The notes under the pieces were generated by a model. The model ran no database searches and was not told the DNA's origin. It saw only the letters and a program-made list of their open reading frames with translations. A program made the position numbers and the translations under genes. A DNA stretch of 64,000 bases, taken from contig JAHEWK010000011.1 of NCBI GenBank assembly GCA_020740775.1, forward strand, positions 372,001 to 436,000. Reading direction: 5' to 3'. Within the stretch, counting starts at the first letter, position 1. Each line of letters opens with the position of its first letter. Shown here in pieces: positions 22,046 through 31,936 of this stretch. Source of the DNA: Ilyonectria destructans (Eukaryota > Ascomycota > Sordariomycetes > Hypocreales > Nectriaceae).

Positions 22046-23761
22046 CTATTCAAGGCTTCTAGAGTTGCTTGGCCAAGCCAAAGGCGGCAGTAGGCTTGCA
22101 ACAAAGAAACCATTGTCGGTCTCATAATCCAAAGTGAACAAGTTAAAGTCCAAGCACCTAGTGCCACAATTGTCAAGCGTAGGACAGTCATCGCCAGGTA
22201 AGCCCTCCAACATCTTCCCCGCCGTATGCTTATCAAAGTCGTCCAACTGAGCAGAGAGTTTTCGTTGAGCAACCGCTGCCAGCTTACTGTATTCGCCAAA
22301 ACGGGTTAGAAAGCCGATGATGGAATTCGATACGTCTCTCAATATCAAGTATTCTTCATGAGATGGCATCTGCTTCTTTGCGACAACCAGCAGCATGTGG
22401 CCGACGCCGGCTAATTGCTGCAATAGAGGAGACCCTGTAGCGCGTATGTACTCGAGAGGAATTGAGTTCATATTATCCATCATATCTCGAGCGGTTTGGC
22501 ACGCCGTTTCCAAGCTGTCCTCGCCCGTAAGTGACGTGATCATGCGGGCGAGATGGATTGTGCACAAGATGTTGCAGGCCTGGAATCCGCAACGGTTTCG
22601 ACCGTTGTCTGATGATCGTGAAAACACGGCTCCAAATTGAGGCAGGAGTTGTTCTTGTATCTTGCCAAGGCTCTCCATGACCAATCGTGTAGGTACATCA
22701 TTTGAGCCCCGCACTATGGAATTGTGCCTGCGGTGCTTTGATCGGAAGTTGGAGACGGCATGCTCGAGCACGCGATATAGATCTGTAGTGGAGTTCCAAC
22801 CAGAAAACCAGTCTTCAAATTGGCCGTCTCTTCCGGGTATAAACGCTGGATGGTGAGGTCCGGATGGGTAACCCACATCACATTGAGTCTCGGAACATCG
22901 TATCAGGCTCCCGAGAACACAGGCGGTATGAACTTCAAGTCGGTACATGGTCCACCACAGACGCCGTCGCACTTCCTTCTCGCACGTAGTAATCTCTCCT
23001 GGCCACCTTGACTCATCGTGAAAGTTGAAGTGTCCCGAAAGCCCATGGTATAGGCCCAGGTACTGGTTCAGCATGACGCTGTTGCCATTTTGAGCTCCTA
23101 GGAGAGCCAGGAATCCGTATGAGCGGATTAAATTGAGGAGACTTGGGCTTTCAAAATCCACTGGAACAAGGGCCATTGCCTCATTCAAATAATCTTGAGC
23201 AAATGTCGCGGGCTCTGTTGAGGCATCCTCGGTAAATAAAGCGCCGTTGCCGACGTGTTGGGCACTCAGCGCACACATGCACATGAGGCTCATGTAGTCT
23301 GAAGCATCGCCAGGGAATGATCCGTCTCTCCAACCTACCCAAATCTCACGTTCGCAGAAGAAAGGGAACCTGCAAAGTGTCAGAGGCAGTCAAATCGAAT
23401 TCTGCTTTCCTCACATTGGATGAATGGTGTCGAGGTAAACATCAAGCAGCGCCGTGATAATCTTTCGGCTCCTCAAAGCTCGAGACCCTGACACGCCACC
23501 GACAGTTGCAAATTCTTCAAGTCCGCTCGAGGGATCCAAGGTCTTTGTCTGGGCAGTTCTAGTCAAGGATCCTCGAGGCTTCGTGCCCCGCTTCTTGGGC
23601 TGCCGATTTCGCGTACATTCCTGGCCATAGTCAAGGCATGTGAGGCACGGCGATTCGGTTCCATTTGTGTTCGTACTTTCCTCTCTACACTTGAGGCCAC
23701 GGCGATTACAGAAGTCGCATGCTCGAGTAATGCGCTTTGCTTTCATACGATAAGACGGCAT
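22046..23761 (-). CDS. Zn2Cys6 transcription factor with fungal-specific domain
   Basis: Regulator of about 556 residues from exons 23415-23761 and 22046-23369. Seen: zinc cluster CDFCNRRGLKC followed by a long loop and CLTCLDYGQEC, then a basic linker (RQPKKRGTKPRG). Next comes the fungal-specific domain, with the family signature RRRLWWTMYRLEVHTACVLG and a downstream IRCSETQCDVGYP. The loop between the third and fourth Cys is unusually long, with SxTNTNGTESP inserted. Start set at the Met at 23761; the frame stays open to a Met at 24019, which would add a hydrophobic, less likely leader. It converges with the 2OG oxygenase and may control that gene and the NCS1 permease. Confidence 0.82.
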
Positions 23762-24658
23762 TGGGGGCTGGAAGTAGTGTAGGAGTAGAGATAAGGGTAA
23801 GTGGGTGAATCCATAAAATACGACGGAGCGGGAGTTATTACCGAGAGTGGCCCACCTATCTCCGCGCCAAGCGTCAGAGCAGCGAGGAGTAGAAGACAAA
23901 TATGAAGAATTTGTTGGTCGCAAACAAGCAGAGGGTAAGTTATTTCTTGTCATATGCAGTTGTGTCGAGATTCCTTGGCGTACCTTTGCGATTGAGACAT
24001 GGATTAGAAATTCAAACATATCTGAATAAGCTCACCCGATCCGATTTAATTCCTATTGCTTCTTAAATGACATCCATGTACCAGTTCAATATCCACATCC
24101 TGCTGGAACCCAAGAAGCATCTAACGCTCACTCGGTTACAGGGCATATCGTTCCCAGATGCTGCATCAGGAGACACATTGCTGTTACTCAGATGGAAGTC
24201 ATTAACAAACTCGAATACATAGCCCATGGAATTGAGTGTCATTACATTCTAGCTAACACCTTGTTCCCTACCCAAGAATGTCGCGTCTAACTTGTTGGTG
24301 GGAGATGCATTTAGCGCAACACACACCAAGACACAGAAGAGGCCATCACCAATAGCAAGGCAAGGAGGATTAAGTCAAGTTAGGCAGCGCTGAAGGGTGC
24401 AGTCTCTTGCGAACACTTGACACAGTGCTTCTTCATGAGCACAGTTCGCAAATAGAATAATAACACAAGATCTGCGGCGACAGTAGGGCAAGGAAACAAG
24501 GCGAGATAAAATGTGGCCTTGAGATTAAAGAAGGGAAAAAGCATGCCCTGCGAAAGTCTTGACAGACCTACTTTGTAATTAGAGCCCTGGTTAACAGATA
24601 TGGCCTAACTATACTAAAACCCCGGATGCCTATCAGTCCCATCCAAATACCTGGAACT
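23762..24658. other. Intergenic region without a gene
   Basis: About 900 bp. Frames are short and interrupted. Contains the promoter of the regulator and the 3' flank of the secreted-protein gene. No repeat recognised. Confidence 0.5.
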
Positions 24659-25926
24659 CTAAGTGCTTAGCTCCAGCCTTAACTTGATCGGCACAGTGGG
24701 CCCGAGGGCATTCTGGAATGCAGTCAAGTCACCTGTTATCGTCACTATGCCTACGGTGAGTCCCACGTAGACAGCAGGAGTCGCTGTAAGCTGTTGTTAG
24801 CATGCTTGTAGAACAATCTCATATGCAAGGAAATCGGTATATGGAGTAACTTACATCCATCCGTATTAACCCATTGAGGGGTTAATTCAAGAGTGTCTAG
24901 GTCAATTTTCCACTATGCCAGTAAGCATCACCCTGTCGCTTTGCCAATACGATAGACTGAACTTACTAGTGCAGACTCGACGTCTCTCGGAATGGTTGTT
25001 GCTCTGGTGAAGCTATTGTCGATACCGCTTTGCGGGGTGCTTCCTGGTGATGCTGGAAATTATTAGCATGGCAAGGACGACACAACTAGGGCAGTAGATC
25101 GAGTGTGAATACGAGATCTAGAGAACTTCAAGCATTCCCACTCTCTAGCAGTGCAGGTCGTGTGCCAACTAGGCAACTCTGATGCCGCAATCTTGTGCGA
25201 TGGCGATCTGATAGTAGGGGAAAAGCTGGATACTTACTCGCATGTGATGCACCCAAGTACAGGTAACTATATATGCAATTAGTACCATAAAGGGGATCAG
25301 CAAGGAAATCCTTACTTGAATGAGCCCGGTCCAAGATTGGAGTTGGTACTCGAAAACCCCACAATGGCGGATAAATACTCAAGGTCGACATAGGCAGCAG
25401 AGTTGGTCGGAACAAGGTTCAACTGGGAAGCTACGGATTTGGTCACGTCATAATTAACTTTTAACGCGCCGGCTAAGTCTGAATTCGTGCGTTCTCCGAA
25501 AGAATTGAATGTGTTAGACATGTAACCGTGTAGCGAACCGTCCAGGTTTTCCAAACGGATGACAGCGCCCCTAGCGGAGCAAGCCTTGTCATAGAACGTG
25601 AGCGGCGAATTGGCATCAAGTTGGAAGTTCCCAGCAACAACTGCCGAGTACAAGTAGCAGCCGCTGCTGCTGATAGCATAGCTCTTGCAATCGGACTTGC
25701 TGCGGCAGAGAGCCAGGCAATCAGTCACACTGCATTTGGAGCTCTTAAAGCAGAACGGCGCTGGGTTGTCCAGGTCGTATCCAACAAGGCCGCAGGATAG
25801 TTCCGTGGAAGTGGAAACTACCCGCTTTGCAAGGGATTCGAGGGGAGGATTCAACGAGAGTGGGGGATCTGTTGGCAGAGAATAAACGAGCGGCAACGCA
25901 GTAGCGAGGAGTGCGAGGAAACGCAT
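24659..25926 (-). CDS. Secreted PAN/apple-like cysteine-rich protein, five exons
   Basis: Predicted secreted protein of 302 residues. Five exons are placed by frame: 25316-25926, 25238-25266 (29 bp), 24967-25052, 24855-24912 and 24659-24783. Phases fit exactly and total a multiple of three. Seen: signal peptide MRFLALLATALPLVYS, then a PAN/apple-like segment with about eight Cys (CFKSSKCSVTDCLALCRSKSDCKSYA). The C-terminal segment, ALWKIDLDTLELTPQWVNTDG then TPAVYVGLTVG, is found only after splicing. I recall similar secreted proteins in plant- and insect-associated ascomycetes, mostly uncharacterised. A surface or carbohydrate-binding role is inferred from PAN domains. The second and third exons are small and the least certain. 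Confidence 0.75.
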
Positions 25927-27247
25927 GTTGGGCAATCGGAAACGAAAGGCTGACAGTAAGGGTAATGACAGTGGAGAATCCGGGGTGAGTGCCTGGCGAC
26001 CGGGTTTACTAAATACCCTTCGGACAATTCGATAAACTTTGCTGAGTTAAAGCCATTTAAGCAAGCTGCATGAGTTGAAGCCATCTGTGAGATTGGAAAT
26101 GAGTGGAACACATAATAGCGCACTATAAGCGCTCATTAGACCTTACTTGGTATTAGTACGGAGTGCGGAGGTTAAGTTACACGCCACTCCAAGCCATCTG
26201 GACCAACTAACCAACTTAATCTCCACATCTTGTCAGCCCATCAGCCGTTCTCGCGCCGGCTTTCCGCTCCAACCCCTGAGCACATGGAATTTCTCCGAAT
26301 GATAGTTCGGGGATGACATTTCCCGGGGAATTTCTGTACTACAAAGTAGATGGCGACAGGGCGGGAGACCCTGTACCTGCGATGCACCAGAAGTCGCATT
26401 CACATTTCCCATTGTGCCTCTGCCCATCCTTTCTCCTCGCATTGGGTTTCACAAGCACATTAGATTCCGAAAATTAGAAGCAGTGCAAACCCAAGGCGGT
26501 ACATGCTCTACTAAAAAGCCGTCTTGCTTCCACCTCGCAGTCTCAACAAAGCTTCCGCCCTCAGAGAGGTTATCCCTACGTGACAGCACATGCATGCATC
26601 TGCACATTCGTGGTGAATTCTATCATCGTTACGAAACGTCTCTCCAACAGACCCAACCTCAGTCCACGGAAGACAGGACTAATGATGACATGACACTCCT
26701 CTCTTTCCCCCGCATTCGTACTCGCCTCTCCCTGGTAACACTCGTTCGTCCAGTAATATGCCTCTTGAACACGATTTGATGGCTTGGGTGGCTGGAATTG
26801 AAATTCCGCAGTGGAAATAAGCCACCGATTGATCAATCAATACAGTGCATGTAGTGTGAAGAATGTGATGCAACATAAATAAGCGAATTACTACAGTCAT
26901 CTGTCATGCGACGCAACTATCGAAACCTTTCTTGCGGCTTGAAGATTTAAAGATATTTGAAATATTAAATTGAACACTAAACACATTGCATTGTTTATAC
27001 TATCAGCGTTAAGTCATCGCGCCTTGATCTCCAGGGCTACTACCAGCCCAAACTCTCATTTATAACCCAAAAATACCCTTTATCAGACAGGATGGGTTGG
27101 TTGACACAGTTTGGTGACGAGGGACGATCTTGGTTTGAAGTCTCTCTCTAGGTTTGATCGGATCCGTGGTACGGATTCGAGCCTATGCAGGCTTGACTTT
27201 ACTATCGGACCTATTCGTCTGACACCCTAACGCCCATGAATCACTCC
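25927..27247. other. Intergenic region without a gene
   Basis: About 1.3 kb with only short unconvincing frames on both strands. No tRNA, repeat or transposon motif recognised. Confidence 0.5.
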
Positions 27248-28060
27248 TTACAGCGCACGTCGTTCCCCCTTGGCTGCTTCAAGAGATATCTGGCTATTAT
27301 CCGCCTTAAAGTCACTCGCAAACTCCGAGACATGGGCCGGAACATCAACTCGGTTATACGGACTCGGCACCGGATCCCCCATTGTCTGATAGATCGGCAG
27401 GACTCCGGTCCATGTTGAATCGAGATTGGCCTCGTTACTCATATCGGTCTTGTCGTCACTGGCCTGACCAGCGCTGATTTTGGCGCTGCCCGAGGCAATT
27501 CTGACCTTGAGGATGCCAGTGCTCCGGATCTCTGCCTTGGTAGGTGGTAGACGGGTATGGCGCCAACGGTCGGGCACAACACTGTTCGTGATGAGTTCCA
27601 TGGCATACAGCTTCTCGGCTTCGTCTTTGACGTGAGTGGCGTATCCAAACAGGACGGTTGAGCGATAATTGTAGTTGTGTGAATACGAGGCGAGAGTGAG
27701 GACCAGTCCATCCACATGAGAGGCGGCGATACAAACTGGCATGCCCTGAGATTCTTCGCTTTCCGCATCGCCGCTTTCGTTGTTTTTGCACGTGTTCATC
27801 ATGCGGGAGGAAACATAACCATGGAGGTAAAGCTCCAGAACATCCCCAAGATCAGCACTTGGTCGCTCAAAGGAACCCATTTGTCCAATCATTGGCAGAG
27901 TCACCGGGAATGGTTGAGAGGGCACATTGAAGGAGACGTGCAGAATTTGGCAGGAATTGACAATTCGATGGATCGTCTCCAGTGCATAAACGGCGTGGGC
28001 ATTATATCGTTTGATGGTGTTGGTGGCATCCTTGGGATACTCAAGGTCATGACGTCCCAT
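27248..28060 (-). CDS. Pyridoxamine 5'-phosphate oxidase-like FMN-binding split-barrel protein
   Basis: Soluble protein of 270 residues in the Pyridox_ox_2/NimA-like flavin-binding group. Seen: Cys-lacking barrel strands with the family blocks HVSFNVPSQPFPVTLPM, LYLHGYVSSRM, VCIAASHVDGLVLTLASYSH and YRSTVLFGYA, then DEAEKLYAMELITN and PDRW. These surround the expected FMN phosphate site. The start is the Met at 28060 in TMGRHDLEYPKD; the frame runs further upstream without another ATG. In fungi such proteins are widespread and their substrates unknown; some bacterial relatives reduce nitroimidazoles. It stands alone with about 1.1-1.3 kb of non-coding DNA on each side, so context says little. 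Confidence 0.85.
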   Translation of the reverse strand: MGRHDLEYPKDATNTIKRYNAHAVYALETIHRIVNSCQILHVSFNVPSQPFPVTLPMIGQMGSFERPSADLGDVLELYLHGYVSSRMMNTCKNNESGDAESEESQGMPVCIAASHVDGLVLTLASYSHNYNYRSTVLFGYATHVKDEAEKLYAMELITNSVVPDRWRHTRLPPTKAEIRSTGILKVRIASGSAKISAGQASDDKTDMSNEANLDSTWTGVLPIYQTMGDPVPSPYNRVDVPAHVSEFASDFKADNSQISLEAAKGERRAL

Positions 28061-29169
28061 GGTGACTGCGTATAGCTTAGTGTGAGGGATGGTATGTAAA
28101 ATGTCCGTATGAAGCAAGATGCGTGATTACAAGATAATCTATCTGAATAGCTCGGGAGTGGTCTTATTTATACAAACTCCAAGAGCTTCGTATCGGAGTG
28201 CTGGACAAGATCTAAACTAGCCCGACTCATCAACAGATAACCGAAGCGCTACGATAGCCCATGCGATAAGGAAGCGCAGCAGACGATGAGTGCTAAACTG
28301 CACGCTTGCATTTCATTACCCCCATTGGGTCTTCAGCTGAAGTCGTTGCAAGCCCATTGGCCCATTCCAAGGCCTTTAATTAGTAATAGTTAAGCAGCCA
28401 ACAGGTTTGGTTGGAAGAACAGTGTGGTTTGGATGACGTGGGCGCGCGCCCTTCTGCAGGTGAATGAGCGGGGAAGCTGTTCGCGATAACAGCCGACACC
28501 TCGTGGTCCTAGAAGACGCCACTGGTAAAAATTGCCTCGTAGGGTTAGACTCGGCATTACAAATTCCCGACTTTTGATTCGCTGTTCAATGCTTGCTGTG
28601 AAGATGGTCAGGACCAGATTCTGTGAGCCTGCGAGCATATGGGTGAAGAGTGCTTGCATAATGAGCTCTCAAGACAGGCTCGGGACTGCATTCGCTCTTA
28701 GAACAGCTAGTTTTTATGCACTTTGTACGCAGGCTTAACTGGACTGCTAATTACTGTGCAAGCGGAACAGTAGCTGAATTGACAAGTCCCCATTCCACAA
28801 GCCGGATCCGGATTCACTACCAGCAGAACACCGCTATTGCAACCCTGTTGGTGAATGAGACTTAAATAAACGATCAATTCCAGCGTTTGAAACTACTTCT
28901 CTAAGATATCTGCTTGCTACTTCTTGTAATTGCCTAAAACGCCCTGATTCTGCTACTTATCTGCCGGCTAGTTCCTCACCCTTGCCGATCCCATTTCCAC
29001 TTGTCAGTAAGTAGAAATAACGTTGAGGTGCCGGCCGTGAATAGAAAAATGCGACAGTAACTCCTATGGAAGCCCAAATATCGCTGAATAATGAGTCGCT
29101 TTGAATGAGGTGAAGCGACAGCTGAGTAACTCCACTATACTCGAATGAAACCATTGTTCCTCTTCTCCC
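28061..29169. other. Intergenic region without a gene
   Basis: About 1.1 kb. No supported coding frame, RNA or repeat. Confidence 0.5.
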
Positions 29170-30063
29170 CTAAGCGCTTTCCGTAGTAGCCATCTCAATT
29201 CCAGCCTCCGAGTTCTCCCTCCTCACCAGTTGGCTCGGGTATCGCAGGAAAAACCACGTCATGGTAAAGGTCATCAGTGACGCATCAAAAACATACGTTC
29301 CCCACTCATGACCGAGCAAATACCCATCACTGCCCATGGCATACTCTGCCACTCTGAAAATATTTCGGATCATGATGAATGCAGACGTAACGTAGAGCAT
29401 GTTGAGCAATCCCTGCCACGGCACGTCCACCACGTTCTTTGACGCCTCATGCCGCTTAAAGTTCATCTGAAAACGCACTGCTGTGAGGACGTAGATGGCA
29501 AAGACAAGGATCTGGAAGATCAAACCGCCGACAATGATATTCGACCCCATGTTTGGGTTGCTGTTGTCGTCCCCACTTCCAGCTTTAACGCGAAGGCCAG
29601 CACCACTGGACTGGATCAGAAAGCTGAAGGCGTCGCCGAAGACAAAGATGCGAGTAAGCCATCGAGGTGCAATCATTGAGGAAGCTTCGCCGTGGACGGC
29701 ACTAATGACTCGGCTGAGTGTCATGTAGAGGGTCGCGGCAAAGAGAATCGGGGCGAGTAGGAGGAAGATTGACTGCAGAATGTAGGGAATGAGGACGCCA
29801 GTGGAGTTGTACGCTGCTGCTCGACCGATGTAGCCTATCACTTCGACTAATTTTATGTTAGTATCGTTCACGCGCAGGGGATTGGAGGACTCACACAACC
29901 CTCCGACTACAAACGGGATGCAGAACCACATCCTATGTCGGAAGAGCTTCCAGCAGTGCGCTGCCGTCAAGATGCCGAAAATAACGGTAAATAGAATGGC
30001 AGCCGGCAAAGACGGAATATACCGCCATAGCGGGTAGCCATTGTATGTCTCGAGGGTCGGCAT
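29170..30063 (-). CDS. RTA1-family seven-TM membrane protein
   Basis: Integral membrane protein of the fungal RTA1/RSB1/RTM1 family (lipid-translocating or toxicant-resistance proteins). About 281 residues after removing an in-frame 48-bp intron at 29847-29894, which restores GGLFEVIGYIGRA, a family hallmark. Other family blocks seen: PYILQSIFLLLAPILFAATLY, FGDAFSFLIQSSGAGL, IRNIFRVAEYAMG and the acidic EWGTYVFDASLM. Seven hydrophobic segments can be counted. In yeast RSB1 moves long-chain bases and RTA1 gives azole/aminocholesterol tolerance; the role here is inferred to be a lipid-stress one. No obvious partner gene nearby. Confidence 0.88.
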   Translation of the reverse strand: MPTLETYNGYPLWRYIPSLPAAILFTVIFGILTAAHCWKLFRHRMWFCIPFVVGGLCESSNPLRVNDTNIKLVEVIGYIGRAAAYNSTGVLIPYILQSIFLLLAPILFAATLYMTLSRVISAVHGEASSMIAPRWLTRIFVFGDAFSFLIQSSGAGLRVKAGSGDDNSNPNMGSNIIVGGLIFQILVFAIYVLTAVRFQMNFKRHEASKNVVDVPWQGLLNMLYVTSAFIMIRNIFRVAEYAMGSDGYLLGHEWGTYVFDASLMTFTMTWFFLRYPSQLVRRENSEAGIEMATTESA

Positions 30064-31029
30064 AGCTTATCGGAGACGTAGAGATGCTGAGGAATGGGAG
30101 ATGTCGAAATGAAACAGAGAGGTTTAAGTGTGTTTGACTGCCAAGCACTTCGATGCCTTGAGGAGCGGGCAACGGCCGTCTTTATGTTCACAAGATCAGT
30201 ACGCGGAAGGGGACTTGACTCGGATACGATCTGGCGATACTGTCTCAAATACGACTAGGAAAAATGCGCACTGGATTGAAGCATTGAAGTGGCCTGTAAA
30301 ATACGACATTATTCGCATGCGCCTCGCTCCTTTCCCCTTCGGGTTTTCGGGTCCTTGCAAATGCAAAAAGTCTCTCGGATTTGCTCTGATACCAGGGCCG
30401 AGTACGGCAGCGATGGGAGAGCAAACTGGGATCTTGATTGGCCGTCATATCCGTACGCGTATATATTGGTAGGTCTGCCCTAACTTGGTTAGATCCTATT
30501 TCTATACGCTACTTCCGCGTACAGGACGCGTCGAGTTCCTACCCGGTCCGATTAGCCGTACGGAATCGTCTTCTCGCTCCTTCATCGCTTGTTAATGTTA
30601 TTGGCTATGGACGTTGAAAGCAAGACAAAAAGAGAATCGCCTCTCCAATCTGTCTTCTGACACGACGCGCGTCCTCACCACCAAACCGCGTGTCCACATT
30701 CAGTGGGGAAATTCCCCAGATCTACCCCAGCCAAGGCTCCAGTCCAGCTCTCCAGTCCGGCTCTGATCAACTGGTGACACCCTGGAAGATGGAACAAGTT
30801 TTCCTCAACTTGACAACCAAGGGTGAAAGTTGCCGATCACTTAATCGAGTTGCTTTGTTGGTAACAGTGTTTGGCTCTAGGGTAAGTCACATTGACTAGG
30901 GGGCAAAAAGGCGGCCCTTGCGTGCGAATAGCAACACTCTACTCAATCCTACTGCGGCAGTGAGGTGGTAATTGTGCATCTAAACTGGAACGGACATGAT
31001 AAAAACGTGTTAGATTCACCCACATTATC
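30064..31029. other. Intergenic region without a gene
   Basis: About 970 bp. Contains pyrimidine-rich stretches and short frames without family features. Nothing supported. Confidence 0.5.
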
Positions 31030-31517
31030 CTAAGATTGGCGCCAGATATGTGAATTGTCAAGTCGTGACTCCAACAACTTGTTTTGTCTCTTTTCTCTGC
31101 GCTGCTCCACAAGACTCGCCATCTCAATTCCCGTTTCTGTCGCGAGAGCCCGATAGCCCTTGACAACACCGTCCACATCTCCGTCCCACATCTTGCTAGG
31201 ATATTGGTAGTATCGCCTGAGGCACTCTTCAGATTCACCTCCTCGATAATGGCTTTGCTTTGAGGATTCTGTCGGCTTCAACTGTTATTATCAATGTAAC
31301 ATTAGTTAGTCTAATTGGGCAGATCAGCTGCATTCTATGGATACACTAAATACATGGGTGCAAATGAAGAATTACTGATGAAGTCGACTAACCTCGCCCC
31401 ACTTGGCATGTAATCATCATCGACCTGACAGTTGGAATCAAATAACCCACATGAGACTAGTGTCAATTGTTTGCGGCCCCTTTGTCGACTCACATCGGTT
31501 CCAAGTAGAGACCATAG
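31030..31517 (-). CDS. Possible 3' end of a spliced gene, unidentified
   Basis: Weak evidence. Three open pieces can be joined on the minus strand. One around 31494-31517 reads LWSLLGTD; one near 31394-31425 reads VDDDYMPSGAR. The last, from about 31280 to the stop at 31030, reads LKPTESSKQ and then RRYYQYPSKMWDGDVDG with a basic tail. Plausible GT/AG sites (ACCGAT|GTGAG, CTGTCAG, GCGAG|GTTAG, AATAACAG) connect them. Upstream exons up to about 31900 could not be found, so this may be a fragment or a small gene whose start I miss. No function proposed. Confidence 0.25.
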
Positions 31518-31936
31518 CTGAATACACGCTCAACACGCCTGTGGAGTCTATTATGGTAGATTAGTTGGCCAAGAATACGTGAGTTATGTCATCTGCCAAG
31601 ACCAAGGTCTTGCATGTTTTGATCCTGTGTGTAGTACGACAATGGGAATACGGTACATAAGTTGGATGTCTCCATGTTACTGAATTCTGTCCCGGCCGCC
31701 ATCCCCTAGTTATAAATCCCGTTCTAAATTATTCACTCAGTAGGGTTCTATCAAATTTCAAGCCCGTATATCCTAGACTCTGTACTCAGAAGCCTATCCA
31801 CCAATCCATCCGAGTCTGCCAGTTCGTTAGCACCGAGGTTATACTACTTAGGGGACAGATCACACGAGAAGTCCTTGATTTACTCTGATATCTGAACTCT
31901 CTTGCTATACGCCTGCCGATTACATCATAAAATACT

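Noticed and set aside
23762..24019. N-terminal extension of the Zn2Cys6 protein
   Set aside because: The frame is open to an ATG at 24019, but the added residues are hydrophobic and unlike a regulator N-terminus; the ATG at 23761 sits just before the zinc cluster as usual.
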